The translations under genes were made by a program, and so were the position numbers. From the NCBI GenBank assembly GCA_011032825.1, contig JAADJZ010000012.1, forward strand, positions 682,001-746,000: a DNA stretch of 64,000 nt, written 5' to 3'. Numbering within the stretch: position 1 is the stretch's first letter; the number at the start of each line of letters is the position of its first letter. Below, one piece after another: positions 21,925-33,433 of the stretch. The notes below the pieces were generated by a model. The model was not told where the DNA came from and ran no database searches. It saw only the letters and a program-made list of their open reading frames with translations. Source of the stretch: Massariosphaeria phaeospora. Its lineage: Eukaryota; Ascomycota; Dothideomycetes; Pleosporales.

Positions 21925-23266
21925 TTATAACCTAGCTTTCTCCTTCTCTTTCTCCTTTAGCACAAGGCCCCCACCCACCTCCTCATATTGCCGCCCCCTG
22001 CTCCACCCCATCCACCTCCCCAGCGTCTCCTGCCCGCCCTCGCCAGCCCGCAACCCCTCCTCGCTCCACCCGCGGCCCTTTACGCCAATGCCCTGCCCGA
22101 CCGCCGCCGCCCTGTCGTCCCCGCCCTCGTGGACCGCATATCCGGGCGTGCTCTGCAGCGTCACGGCGGGCCGCTGCTCGAACCCCTGGGCTTCGAGCTC
22201 GGATTGCGTGAGCACGGGCGTGCAGCAGGCGTCGGTGCCGTCGAAGATGGACTCCCAGGCAGCGCGCGTTTTGGTCTTGAACGTGCGCGTGAAGAGCGTG
22301 GCGAGGGCGGGCCAGGTGTGGGGGTCAGAGCGGGAGGGCGTGGTGGAGGGGGAAAGGGAGAGGCCATGCAGGAGGGCGGCGTAGAATTGCGGTTCGAGGG
22401 CGCCGCTGCGGGGAGGGGTTAACGGCTGTGGGTGGCAGGCGCTGAAGGAAGGGAGGGAGGCAAGTCAAGACTTACATGGCCATGTACTTCCCATCCTTCG
22501 TCTCATATGTATCATAGAATGGCGCGCCCCCGTCCAGCAAGTTGCAGCCCCGCTCCCTGTTCCACACTGGCGTCTTCATGGCCAGCCGCGGCATCGTCGC
22601 CAACACGGCACTCCCATCCACCATGTTCGCCTCAACCACCTGCCCACGCCCCGTCCTCTCCCTCGCCAGCAACGCCAGCAAGATGCCGAGCACACACATC
22701 GCGCCACCGCCCGCAAAATCGCCCACCACGTTGCCCGGCGCATACGGCTTCTCGCCGCGTCGCCCGAACAGGCTCAGCACGCCGCTCACCGCAATGTAGT
22801 TAATGTCGTGGCCCGCCATGGCGCTGTACTTGCCGTCGCGGCGGAAGCCCGTCATGCGCGCGACGATCAGCCGCGGGTTGAGCTTCAGGAGCACGGCTTC
22901 GGGGGCCAGGCCCGCGTGCTCGAGCACGCCTGGTCGGAACGGGTCGATCAGGATGTCGATGGTGGGGAGCAGCTTCTTGATGAGGGCGAGGCCGCGCGCG
23001 GACTTGAGGTCGACGCATATGCTGGTTTTGCGCCGCGTTAGGGCGTCGGGGGTGGGCAAGGCGGTGGGGGTGGGGGACGGGCGGTCGAGGCGTAGGACTG
23101 TGGCGCCGTAGTCGGCGAGGAGGAGGCCGGCGAAGGGGCCTGGGGGTGCGGGTCAGGTTTCTAGGTTGGGGAGGGTGTTGAACTGGAGAATGAAGGTACC
23201 TGGTGCTAGGCCGGCGAACTCGAGGACGCGGAGGCCGGTGAGGGGTGGTTGCTGGTGGGTTGCCAT
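21925..23266 (-). CDS. Class III CoA-transferase / alpha-methylacyl-CoA racemase-like (CaiB family)
   Basis: Exons 23266-23200, 23139-22476, 22405-21925, 403 aa. Begins [20 protein letters not shown], the standard opening of the family, with [13 protein letters not shown] after intron 1. [39 protein letters not shown] (His133, matching the racemase catalytic His) and [13 protein letters not shown] follow. The last holds Glu192 at the place where the racemase/transferase Asp usually lies. The C-terminal domain has [17 protein letters not shown]. Members act on acyl-CoA thioesters in branched fatty acid or carnitine-type metabolism, in mitochondria or peroxisomes. The last three residues are ARL, a weak PTS1-like ending. 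The final ~60 residues are Gly/Glu/Lys-rich and poorly conserved in appearance. Confidence 0.88.
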
Positions 23267-23930
23267 CTTGGAGGTGGATATGGTACTAGCTCGGGGCGAG
23301 GTGGATGTGGACGTGGTAGAAGAGGAGGAGCGGGTGCATTGGAGCTGGTGGGCTCGCCGTCGGCATCATGGAGGATCGCGCGCGCGAAGGTGTAGGAGTG
23401 GGAGCTCTAGGTGAGCCGAGGTGGAATTGGAGATGATTCGGGGAAAGTTTCCGGGTTTGGCTTGTTTGCATTCAATTCGTCTCGCTTATTCATCCAGGCC
23501 ACGCCGACCTTCACAACTGGACGACGACCATTGCAACCCAATCGTCTTCGCGGGACAGACGCTGCGAAATCCTGATATCCATCTTGCGCAGATGCGTACG
23601 ATTAACTTCAGAGGCGTTGAGTACACTGACACTCGTCAATCAAGCCCGATCGGCGACGATATAAATAAAGGCTGCGGCAGTGGGTCAGAGCCTTGCTGCC
23701 AGCGCACAACAATCAGGCACCGAGGCGAGATGACTCAAAATTGTGGTAATCTGCAACTTCTCTGTTTCTGTCCTTTCGTCCCCTTTTCTTACCCTGTATA
23801 ACCTGTTATTTCACAGTCAGAGATCCTAGATCTGGCTCGGGATTTTTCAAAGCTCCTTTTCGATATTATTTTCGTTTGTGGAACCCGGACGTCACTCGCC
23901 TGCTGCCCCTATCAGCCTCGCGAATCGAAA
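23267..23930. other. Divergent promoter region, CoA-transferase / amidase
   Basis: Separates two divergent genes. No conserved ORF; presumed regulatory. Confidence 0.35.
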
Positions 23931-25379
23931 ATGGCCCCCATGACAAGATCAAAGATGGCTGCTCCTGGGTTGTTTAATATTAGTGAGGACGACGCTCCCG
24001 CAGTGCCTGTAGTGCCAGCAGCACCGAAAGAAAACCGAACAGCCCCCAATGATGCCACTTCACTTGCCGACTCGGAAGACTCGTTCGACACCGTTCCGCC
24101 CGTGTACACTATAGACCTCTCTCTTCCACCAGCACAGAGATACATCCAGGTTGCGAAAGATTACAAACTCATTGTCGAGGGACTAGTTACTCTATTCGAC
24201 GAGCTACTGGATAGCGCCAAATTGCCCAAGAAACCCATGCATTGGATCGCAAAAGTCCTGCTTCGAAGATTGTATAGCAAGGAGCAAACCGAAGAGCTCA
24301 GAGGTATCAGCAAGGTCGTCGGGGTCCCCATGTATCTGATGGTCGCATACAATGTGCTACTGGACCTGTTCATGGGCTGCACGAGCGGTGGTGCCGTTGT
24401 CAAAGAGCCAGGCTCGCGAGGCACAAGAATGATGCACTTTCGGACACTCGATTGGGAGATGAATTCGCTTCGAAAAGCTATCGTACAGTTTGAGTACAAA
24501 GAGAAACCGGATGGAGAGATCGTTGCGCGCACAATCAACTATGTCGGGTTCGTGGGCGTCTTGACGGGTGTGCGGCAGGGGCTGAGCGTATCGCTGAACT
24601 TTCGGCCCTATCACAATAACGACAAGTCGAAGCTGTCGAATGTCAAGTTTTACGCCAATTACTTACTCGTGCTGCTGGGCTTCCGGCCTAGTATCTGCGC
24701 ACATTTGCGAAACTTTGTGCTGCCATCCGTCTCTGATGAAAAAATGAAGAAGAAGAAGAAGAAGCGACAGGTCAAGGGTAAAGAAGACTCTTCACATGAG
24801 GCGCCATCGAACATCCCATCGCACTCCATCACCGATATTGCCCGGAGCTTCCCTTCCGTACCAACCACGGCAGCGTACCTCATATTCTGCGACGGCACGC
24901 AAGTTCTCGTCCTCGAGAAAGACCGCGTCTCCGCCAAACCACTCACATCACCCACTTTTCTCACCGTTACCAACCACGATACATCCTACGAGGAGAAGCC
25001 CACCACCACTACAGCCGCCGCCACCGCCGCCACCGCCCAATCCGCGCACTCCCAAGCCGCCACGCACAACGACACCAACAAATTCGGCACCGGCATGCAA
25101 GAAATCGTCGAAGAGAGCATGGACCGCAAGGGCTGCATGGTCGCAAAGTGGGAGAAGCGGTGCCGCAGGCTGAGGCAGCAAGGGAGACAAGAGGTGGTTC
25201 TGGTGGAGCAGTTGAAGGAGTGGCTATTGGATGATCCGGTTGCGAACGAGCAGACGCACTTTGCGGCTATCATGGACCCTACTAAGGGTCGGTTCGAGTG
25301 GGTTAGGTGTTTCGAGGATGCGGGTGCGGAGGGTAATGATGGGGTGGAAAATGGGCGGGGGGGAGAGATGCCGGACTAG
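23931..25379 (+). CDS. Acid ceramidase / NAAA-type N-terminal-nucleophile amidase
   Basis: Intronless, 482 aa. After a ~65-residue acidic, disordered N-terminus comes RYIQVAKDYKLIVEGLVTLF and KPMHWIAKVLLRRLYSKEQ, as in the propeptide-like alpha part. The catalytic Cys is expected at Cys150 in FMGCTSGG; RTLDW (Arg171, Asp174) and NYVGFVGVLTGVRQGLSVS follow in the family order, and TVTNHD provides the downstream Asn. These enzymes hydrolyse the amide bond of N-acylethanolamines or ceramides after self-cleavage before the Cys. Unlike the animal lysosomal proteins no signal peptide is visible, so the site of action is unclear. Odd features are a poly-Lys run (residues 269-276 region) and a His/Thr/Ala-rich insert at about 355-385. 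Confidence 0.85.
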   Translation: MAPMTRSKMAAPGLFNISEDDAPAVPVVPAAPKENRTAPNDATSLADSEDSFDTVPPVYTIDLSLPPAQRYIQVAKDYKLIVEGLVTLFDELLDSAKLPKKPMHWIAKVLLRRLYSKEQTEELRGISKVVGVPMYLMVAYNVLLDLFMGCTSGGAVVKEPGSRGTRMMHFRTLDWEMNSLRKAIVQFEYKEKPDGEIVARTINYVGFVGVLTGVRQGLSVSLNFRPYHNNDKSKLSNVKFYANYLLVLLGFRPSICAHLRNFVLPSVSDEKMKKKKKKRQVKGKEDSSHEAPSNIPSHSITDIARSFPSVPTTAAYLIFCDGTQVLVLEKDRVSAKPLTSPTFLTVTNHDTSYEEKPTTTTAAATAATAQSAHSQAATHNDTNKFGTGMQEIVEESMDRKGCMVAKWEKRCRRLRQQGRQEVVLVEQLKEWLLDDPVANEQTHFAAIMDPTKGRFEWVRCFEDAGAEGNDGVENGRGGEMPD

Positions 25380-27027
25380 GAGGTGGAGACTGGGAGGCGG
25401 AGGGGAGGTGTGTTGGGGGATGTGTGGGGTTATTTGGTGGATGCATGCCTGGGCAGGTCGATAGCAAGTCGGCGCTTGGGTATGTGTATGTTATGTTACG
25501 TTACGCAGTTTTACGAAGGATTATGACGACACGAACTATTTTATCTCAACACAGCGCTTTTAAATACCCCAGGAAGCCTGTTACTCGAGTGGCATTGGGC
25601 TTGCCAACTCGTACAACACTGGATGTCTCGAACAGGCTATATGTATACATCTTACGAGATGACTAGCCACTTGAGCTACGACAACATGGGCCGCTCTTCT
25701 ATACGCGTTGTCATCTCCATATCAAGGCTCATGATCACCATAGGCATTCCCATAGTCATCGAGTGGGGTTCCGTATGGCTGTCCAGTGAGTGACCTTAGT
25801 GCCAGGCCCCGTTTTCGTCAGAACCACAGAACAATGGCTATCTTGCGCATACGAGCGAGGGAAGTATTCTACAGCAGCATTAGTTCACCCTGCAGCTTTG
25901 CGGTTGGATGGCGGAACCGTCGCATCTTTACTGGGAGCGTATCATGGGCTGTAAACTACTTTTCAGGCAATTGATTGCACGGTGAAGCTCAGGAGTGGTG
26001 TATGCTGGATGTCCACTTCCGGCTCTTGACCGTCTTCAGATCGCACTGGGTGGATTCCTGCCCCTTCAACACGACATCAACTAATGGCCCGAGTGCTCGT
26101 GAGTGCTGTAAAGCTCATGGCGAGTCTATTGTTATATCCAGTTCTGCCTCGATGTCGAGAAACGAAGCCGTTAGATGCCGTTCTCCTTTTTCGAAGCATC
26201 TGATACTCCATTTTCCATGAATCGCAACTTTTTCTTAGGAGCCTTCTATGTCGACAGTACAACGGCGATATCGTGATCCAAGTGGAGCGAGTTCCTCAAA
26301 CTCGGATGGTCCGCGGAAACCATGTTGCAACTTGCGGAGCGCCGAGTCTCGAAACGACGTACAGCGAAGGATCATTAAGAGTCGACCACCTCGGTACACT
26401 GACCTGCATACATATCCAGACGGGATTCGGATTTCTTTAGTTCATTCATTCCGTTCATAAGCTTCAGGGCGTAGGATCGAATCTTCCGACTTGGACAAAA
26501 AGCACAGTATTCGTTTTCGTCTGGTCGCTGATTTGGAAGCACAGGTTCTTAATGCTTGCAGGAAGTGTACTGTAGGCCGGACTTATGTCAGCCTTTGAAG
26601 CACTCGGTGGTCTCGCCAAAGTATCGTCGGCCATTTTGTAGGGTCATAGCGGTTGGGCGTTGGTTGTCTTTCGTACGAGTTAGTTGCGGGTTCCAATGCG
26701 CTGCTAATGATTACTTATCTTAGCTCCGACGTCGATCCAAATATTGCAAGTGACAATCACGGATGTGTCACTGGAGAGAAGAAAATATAAATTTACCCAA
26801 CGCTTACCGTACGTATCGTACTGCGCACTGAACTCTGAGTGTCCGACTGAGCTTGCCTTAGGTCTGAGAGCCCGGTCGATACATGTTCAGTAACGTACGA
26901 TATAATAGGCGAGTTCGCAGACATGGAGATGGGAAATAGCAATTAGCCAAACTCAGCATCGCATTGCTTCTACTGCGTATATTCAGAAACTTTGAACTCC
27001 AAAGTGATCAGTCATCCAGCCGGCGCC
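25380..27027. other. 1.6-kb gene-poor region
   Basis: Only short unrelated ORFs. AT-richer than the gene to the left. No RNA gene, intact transposon or domain recognised. Confidence 0.35.
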
Positions 27028-27884
27028 TCACGCGAAAGCACAAGTCCATGGGTCCTGTTCGGGTAGAGGTGCACTATTCGGAATGTTGGCGGATTCTCTC
27101 ATTTCGACAATTTTCCTCTGTCCATTGACCTCCTTGACCACAATAAAGGACGCGTCCGTAAACCATACTAGATGCCGGAAATATTAGCAGTTGTCCAAAC
27201 CAGGAATGGAACAATACGACTAAAACAACACCTCCGAGCACGGAGTAGCACGCTGTAGCATATGCATCGTGGACTGTATGCGTGGGGTTCACTTACAGTC
27301 GCGCTTCAAGGCTGTGTGAAGTCCTCCTTCCCAGCCGATCAGATAGCCGAAGCCGCCCTTATCGCCGTTCATATTTGGAATGGCCGTAGTACTTATGAAG
27401 CCATGCTTGAAGGGCTCAAAGTTGCGACCAAGAGAGACATTGAAGTTGTGGTAAAGCTCAAGCCAGCCGTCGTAGTTGAAACGGGTGTCGTTGAAGCTCG
27501 CTATCACGTCTTTCGAGAAGGCGTTCGCGTAGACCTCATCCCAAGCGCCATTAGCTGGGAATGGAAAAAATCCTGGGAAGTGTGAGTTACTGTGGTACAC
27601 TGAAAGAGTTAAATATAAGGCTGACCATTGACTTGACATTCCAGCCAGCTAGAGAGCTGGATGCTGGCATTGACGTTAGGCGAGTCAGCTAGAGAGCATG
27701 GATCGCCATCTCGAGGGACTAATCCGAGCATGTTGCCTGTGGACATCGCAAACGCATTCGTAGATATCGCGAGACCGCAAGCGGAAACTATTGCGCTCGT
27801 TAGCTTCAGATAGTGAACTAGACGAAGAACAGTGTGAGGACATAAAAGCTTTAGACGCTTACCCAAGGTTTTGGGAAAGTGCAT
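27028..27884 (-). CDS. Small secreted SnoaL/NTF2-like protein
   Basis: Four exons (27884-27863, 27787-27626, 27572-27297, 27167-27028) give 199 aa with consistent phase. The N-terminus MHFPKTLVSACGLAISTNAFA looks like a secretion signal. The mature part has CSLADSPNVNASIQLSSWLE, then GAWDEVYANAFSKDVIASFN, DTRFNYDGWLELYHNFNVSL, GWEGGLHTALKRD and finally FTDASFIVVKEVNGQRKIVE. A cone-shaped SnoaL-like/NTF2-like fold is suggested by the W-D-Y...F..D....FN....Y.G pattern and a terminal VEMRES strand. Such small fungal proteins are mostly uncharacterised. The third intron (129 nt) contains stops, so it must be removed. It sits alone in gene-poor DNA. Confidence 0.7.
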
Positions 27885-28672
27885 GATGTCTCTGTAGTCG
27901 GCTTTGGTGGATACTAGTGGAACGAATGTATAGGATGAGGCGGTGGTTGTCTTTGCATAGACAAATGAACTTGGGTTATCGTTGCGCAGAAGTTGGGACG
28001 GAAGACATTATGTGGTCCCAACTAAAAATTTAAGTGGACTATATCCAAAGCAACCATACTCGTGCGGAAAAGCTGATATTGAACATTCTGCCAATCGGTA
28101 AGGGTTCGGATGTAGCTCTGCAGTTGGCTGCGTCGTGCTGGTGGCCTTTGGCCCCTGGCAGATACTATGCTTTTCTTGCTTAATTCTTTGGTCCGGTTGA
28201 GGCAGGATATCAGCATGAGTTGCTTAAAGGGACGTCACTTCTTACTGTCTCTTGTTTTCCTTTTCGGAGGATTTTAGCTGTTGTTGGTATGTTTTGCAAG
28301 TATGTTGGACAAGGTCGCACAGCGGCGGGTATCAGCCCAGTAAGTACGGCAAATGGCAAACGTCCGCAACACGAAGTATGTTAACACGTAAGTAAACTCG
28401 TCATCGACAGTAGGCCACTAATCAGGCTCCTTGGTCGGTGGGAATTGAGTGCTTGAAAGTTACCTTTATTGAATTAGCGGTAAAGCACGTGGCGGACTGC
28501 AATCCTCGCGATCTGTATAACATAGTATACCCCGGGCTCGTACGGGTAGGCCGCCTTCGCACTCATCCTTACAGCAGGGTACCGCGCTATATCGCTATGA
28601 CATCTGAAGGGGTGTTAGGATCATCATATACTGCGTGCACCCTGTGTGCTATTGTATAAAATCGATCCAAAG
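27885..28672. other. Intergenic region
   Basis: Upstream of the secreted-protein gene and of the charged hypothetical protein gene (divergent). No feature recognised. Confidence 0.3.
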
Positions 28673-29146
28673 ATGTCCTCTTATTTGGTTCTCGGCCCAC
28701 CGGTGTGCGTCTCTTCCATGTCTCCATCAAGCCCAACATCTTCAAAGCGGAGGTCACAGATGATACAGCATTACCGCACACATCAAAGGGAATACCTACA
28801 ATGGCGTTCCAGACAAGAGAAACATCAAGAAGAGCCTGGATACTTCCCTCCACAACTGAGACAACTCCGAACCGCCTGGCACGCAAAACGATACCAGAAA
28901 CACGGAAAAGAAATGGCACCCAAACTTAAGGCCAAAATCTTTCAGGCTTTAAAAAACGACCCGCCAAGAGCGAACGAGCCAGAAACAGTCCCGGACAAGA
29001 TTTCGAGGTGGTTCAGGTACAGCGACGAAGAGGAAGAGGAATACGAACAATGTGTAATGGCAATGTGTAATGGGAAAGTGAAAGAAGCGGATTTTCAGTA
29101 TGTGGTCTGTCCAAATGGTATGCTTTTAGCTGATGCAAGGCAGTGA
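28673..29146 (+). CDS. Hypothetical charged protein
   Basis: Single ORF of 157 aa from MSSYLVLGPP (an in-frame Met nine codons upstream at 28646 is the alternative). Ser/Pro-rich start (MSPSSPTSSKRRSQ), then a strongly charged helical-looking region (HYRTHQREYLQWRSRQEKHQ...WHAKRYQKHGKEM) and an acidic stretch YSDEEEEEYEQC. The end DFQYVVCPNGMLLADARQ may be the remnant of a conserved core. No known domain. No intron seen. It may be real because the frame is long and biased in an otherwise stop-rich area, but there is no independent support. Confidence 0.35.
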   Translation: MSSYLVLGPPVCVSSMSPSSPTSSKRRSQMIQHYRTHQREYLQWRSRQEKHQEEPGYFPPQLRQLRTAWHAKRYQKHGKEMAPKLKAKIFQALKNDPPRANEPETVPDKISRWFRYSDEEEEEYEQCVMAMCNGKVKEADFQYVVCPNGMLLADARQ

Positions 29147-30220
29147 GGTTAAATGAGATGAGACGATCAACCCTATCAAGATATACTTCAGTCCCCTACT
29201 CATCTGGAATGGTACTACTCCTTTGTTACGCGCGGCTGCGGTGAAGAATTTACCTCAGATGAGAGCCACGAGTGTCGAGCTGAGTACGTGTAGCTGCTCA
29301 TTGCCCAACCAGCCACAATAATCGATGATTTAATTAGAGAACAATGCCTAGCTGTCAAGTTACCGCAGCCAGTTTCAATCGGACATGTATACGCGTAATG
29401 CGACGATGAAGCTCTTAGAACAGGAAGAATCCTCCAATCTCTTGAAGGATAGCCGGTGTTCATTCGACATGGGAGTTGTCCCTTCGCGCGATCGTTTAAG
29501 CCGTACGTGTGGATACGTACGAGTGTTAACCGGAAGGTCCGGAACTTGATGAGGGAACGCAGCACAATGGAATAGCTGAAATAGGAAATTAAGCGATGGT
29601 ATGAGTTAGGCATCATCCTGCGGCGTTGGTCGTCCAAGATGACTGTGCTGACAAGTTGCGGCGCATGCATAGCATCCGCACACTGTTTGCAGCAATACGC
29701 CGTGCTATGTCCTACCTGAAGCGTAAATCAGCCACTAAGTTGCCCAAAACGAGGCGCCACTTAAGCACCAGTAAGCTGGTATAAATTCTGAGCCGATGTG
29801 TTCGTATATAGACCTAATCAGAGAAGTTTTTGCGAGACCACGTCATTCAGAGACGCGGTCGAAGGTTGACGCGTGTTCTCTCTGCGATGAGATGTCTTGC
29901 TCAAGCAATTTATCCAGAATTTCCTGGCCTCTATACTTTTCCGTGATAGCGTACCTTGCATGTCCGAGTACGGTCGAAGACGTGTATTGCGGGAGCGTGG
30001 TAACATGCTTGCGTAGTATTCGTTGTGGGGTGTAAAGGTGCAAGAACGATGATCTTAGTACAGAAGCCTCGGCCTGGCCATGTTGACTAAGCTGCATCCC
30101 ATGATAATGCCAAGATTTCTGTCCGGAGCAGATCGGAGCGAGCCCCACCCACAAACGAAGATTGACATTTCACATGCACGCTAGTGACTAGCCTGGGGAT
30201 AGCAGAAAACTGTCGATATG
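29147..30220. other. Intergenic region left of tRNA-Lys
   Basis: No recognisable gene; ORFs on both strands are short and overlapping. Confidence 0.35.
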
Positions 30221-30230
30221 TATATATATT
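30221..30230 (+). promoter_or_regulatory. TATA-like box upstream of tRNA
   Basis: The run tatatatatt lies 37-46 nt before the mature tRNA 5' end, the usual place of upstream TATA-like elements that assist TFIIIB in fungi. Confidence 0.45.
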
Positions 30231-30266
30231 TACAAAATGTGAAAAATTCTATAAATCAAATCATCC

Positions 30267-30339
30267 GCCTGGTTAGCTCAATCGGTAGAGCGTGAGACTC
30301 TTAATCTCAAGGTCACGGGTTCGACCCCCGTATCGGGCT
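30267..30339 (+). tRNA. tRNA-Lys (anticodon CUU)
   Basis: A 73-nt cloverleaf. The acceptor stem GCCTGGT pairs with ATCGGGC (two G-U pairs), the D arm contains TTAGCTCAATCGGTAGAGC (internal A box), the anticodon stem TGAGA/TCTCA encloses CTCTTAA with anticodon CTT, and the T arm is ACGGG-TTCGACC-CCCGT (B box GGTTCGACCCC). No intron. Decodes AAG. Confidence 0.95.
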
Positions 30340-30347
30340 TCCTTTAC

Positions 30348-30368
30348 TTTTTGTTTGAATTTTTTTTT
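30348..30368 (+). terminator. RNA polymerase III terminator T-runs
   Basis: A T5 run (30348-30352) lies 9 nt after the tRNA 3' end; a second, longer T9 run follows at 30360-30368 as a backup. Confidence 0.75.
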
Positions 30369-31303
30369 GGATATCTACCCTGACGTCTGCCAAGAACCAT
30401 CACGTGGTGCCCCTAGCTCCAGAGCTGAAGCCGGAAGTTGAGCCTGTATCACATGAACTGATTCTTGGTTGACATCACGGAGTTACATATAGCATACATT
30501 TTGTAGATGTACATGTGTAGTAGGTACCACTCTAGTCAACTATTGCTAATCTTTCTTTTGCTCTGTACCCTATCTATTAACCGTCTGGTTCATGTGTGAG
30601 CGTCAAGGATGGATGAGTGTGGACAGATAGCGAGAGCTAGAGAGCGAACGATGATGGCGAAAGCTGTGAAAAGAAGGCGGGTATCTTTCGAGCGCGAGTA
30701 TCGAGAGGGTGAGCGTTAGGAGAAGGCGAGCACTACTCTAGAGCGAGTAGGAAAAGTTTTGCTTTGGCAAACTCTGATGCCCCAGGGCGCAGCAGCAGCT
30801 CTTCGCGACTTCCTTGACCACAACTTATATTGCTACCTAAATCTACCTGTGAACACGCTATGAACATAACGTTATGCGTTGTCATCGCTGTGAGCAGCCA
30901 GCTAGGAGCACACTAACGGTGACAGTAGCACTGCTTTAGCATGGTCACGCATCGATCTGTTCCAACGGCCTCACGAATCAACATGGGACTAGGCGATGAG
31001 TCGACACGAGAGTCTAAAGAACAGGAAGGAGAGGATACATTGCCCAGTGCAGCGGTGAAGGGCAAGAGAACAGGTGGTCAGTAGCACTGAAAGAAAGAGG
31101 AATCAGCGGAATGCGACAAGACAACTGAAGTTGGTGAACAGTAGCTTTTCTCGAATATGCTTCGATCCGTTAAGGAGTTACCTAGGAAAGGATTCTCTCT
31201 TCACGCTCGCTGTTGAACATGACTTTCCAATTCATGCTGACGTTGAACAAGCATACTACCTACCAACTACATCATATCGCGTCAGATTCACTTGAACCCT
31301 ACT
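30369..31303. other. Intergenic region right of tRNA-Lys
   Basis: No gene recognised. A GA-rich stretch with irregular gagcga motifs spans about 30620-30750. Confidence 0.35.
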
Positions 31304-32900
31304 TCATAAATAGTGTTCTATGAGGTAAGGAACCCGATCCTCATACGATGTTCTTATCTTCACATGCTGAAACAGCTCGTAGTATGTCGTGTTACTGTTC
31401 GAGACTGTCTCCGGATCGCACGGATACTTCCCGCTCTCGAAATGCCGCGCGATGATCGAGTCCATCGGGTCCCTGTCTCGAGCCCCAAGCCTCTTCAAAG
31501 CCACCACAGTCTCAGTCTGCCGAAACGCCATTGCGGCAATGATTGGTGGTGGAACATCGTCGTCTTTGTAGAACTCTTCGTCGTCTTCGTCGTCAACAGG
31601 CACACCATGCCGCACCAGAGCCTCGATAAACCCGATGTTTCCGCGCTGCGCTGCAAGCATCATGCAGTAGGCCACTCGTGTATTAGCCACCTGCTCGTCG
31701 TACTCGTTCCTCTGGTCGACTCTGATCGCGCCGCAATCTAGGAGGTAGCGAATAACCTCAGTAGCGCGCGGCGTCGGTGCTGCGTGTAGAAGAAGGCTCA
31801 ACCCTTGTACCTGGGTGAGCTTTTCCCCGGCCTCTAGCAACATGCGAGCTGAGCTGACATGACCACCCTGTGCGGCTGCCATGTAGTAGTCATGTCTTGT
31901 GATCGTCATGTGCGACATGCAAAGTGCAGGTTGGAACCCTTGGTGCCTCAACTCTTCAAGGCCATGCTGCCATCCATTCTCGCATAGAGCGAGAGTGAGG
32001 TCACGGTTACTAAAGCTGCAGAGGCTGGTAGCCACCGCAAGTTTTCCCAGCTCAAAAGCTAATGGTATCGCCATTGTAACTCGGTTTGGGCGACACTCAC
32101 ACGCGTCCAGTAGCATTGGCACGACTTCTTCCGCGTTGCTCGCCTGTACTGCGGTGTCAAAGCATGACCTGTATATTGACGCCTCTTCTCGAGCTGGCCA
32201 TGCACCGCGTTCGAGTAGTGTTCGAGTGAGGTCCAGATTCTCCATCCATACGGCCGCCATCAAGGCGCGATGCGAAACCTCGCTTTTGTTCTCCAATGAC
32301 AGGAATCTCTTCATCGTCATCAGCTTAGCGATTACGGTTCGATTGTCCAAGTAGATGGCCGCGACCAGCACGGATTCCCAGGGCGATCGTAGAGGAGCCC
32401 GGTCAAGTATTGGGCCGCCGTTTAGATGGACTCGCTTGGCTATGCGGTGGAATAGGGTTCTGATATGCCCGTATCGGACCTTTTCGGCATCCCCGGACCG
32501 GCAATCGAGCTCCATTATCTTGTCCACGATCGTGTTGATGAAAGCCGGAAAAAGATCGTTCGACTCCGCGTTGTCTTCGTATGGCTTCGTTGCTATATAC
32601 CGGGTCAAGAATTCGATCATGTCATCGTCCAACGAAGCATGCTGGCAAAGAGGCGGACTGTCGGAAGTAAGGAACTTTTCCTTCGCTAACATCGAGAACA
32701 GCTCTTGTTCAAAGACACCTGAATATGTCAACGAAGAAATCTTTGTAAGAAGGGCCACGTAAATTTCGAGGGCACGTACTGTTCACCAAACACATCTTCA
32801 CCACATCCAAACTGATCCGACGGCAGCAGTCACATCGTGCAGGAACCCACTCCACAATCTGCCGAAAGAGCTCCAGAGGAAGGTCCAAAAGAAAGCTCAT
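31304..32900 (-). CDS. F-box-like / ankyrin-repeat protein
   Basis: Two exons, 32900-32780 and 32718-31304, 511 aa. The N-terminus MSFLLDLPLELFRQIVEWV, then ISLDVVKMCLVNSVFEQEL resembles an F-box start (LPxELxxxI). Ankyrin-type helices follow, clearest as ESVLVAAIYLDNRTVIAKLM, RALMAAVWMENLDLTRTLLE-RGA, DYYMAAAQGGHVSSARMLLE-AG, LLLHAAPTPRATEVIRYLLD-CGA and MMLAAQRGNIGFIEALVRHG-VPV. Such proteins in filamentous fungi are often substrate adaptors or lineage-specific scaffolds with no known target. An alternative upstream Met at 32936 would add 12 residues. No transmembrane segment. Isolated position in sparse DNA is typical for this expanded family. Confidence 0.75.
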
Positions 32901-33433
32901 TACGACTCTAAAACCTTTCGTTACACAGACCTCCACTCCAAGGCGACTTTCGCAGTCCTTTAATATTCAACGGGTGCCTAGCCGTGACGCCCCAGACTAG
33001 CAAACGAACGCGTAAGACAGCCCGCGGCCAGTGAAGCTGATCTTCAAGACTGCTGTATCTCGTAAATCCATTATCGAACTCGATGCGGTAGGTAGGCTAC
33101 ATCATACATGTATGGTAAGTAGGGGACAGTCGCCGCTGCGAAGACGAACTCTCCACTCGCAGTTCGCTTAATCCAGGCGTTCTATCCCCCATCGAGCTAC
33201 CCCTCAACACCATTCGCATGCGCCAAGACAGTCGAGAGCGATCTGCGCAAGTCCTCTACATCGAGTACGCCAATCAGAAGCTTTGATGTCCGCCGCAATA
33301 TGGGCAGCTTCCCCATGTGCTGTCCTTGAGCTCCGGAACTCCATAGCTTTCATATAGACTGCGATTCCAGTAAAAAGACCTGACGATTGAACTTACTCCT
33401 CGCAGACACAACACGCACTAGTGTGCTCTTTCT
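32901..33433. other. Divergent upstream region
   Basis: Between the ankyrin gene and the single-pass membrane protein gene. No ORF of note. Confidence 0.3.

Noticed and set aside
27168..27296. A separate 23-nt intron plus extra exon in the SnoaL-like gene
   Set aside because: A 23-nt intron is below any workable size; a single 129-nt intron restores the conserved frame.
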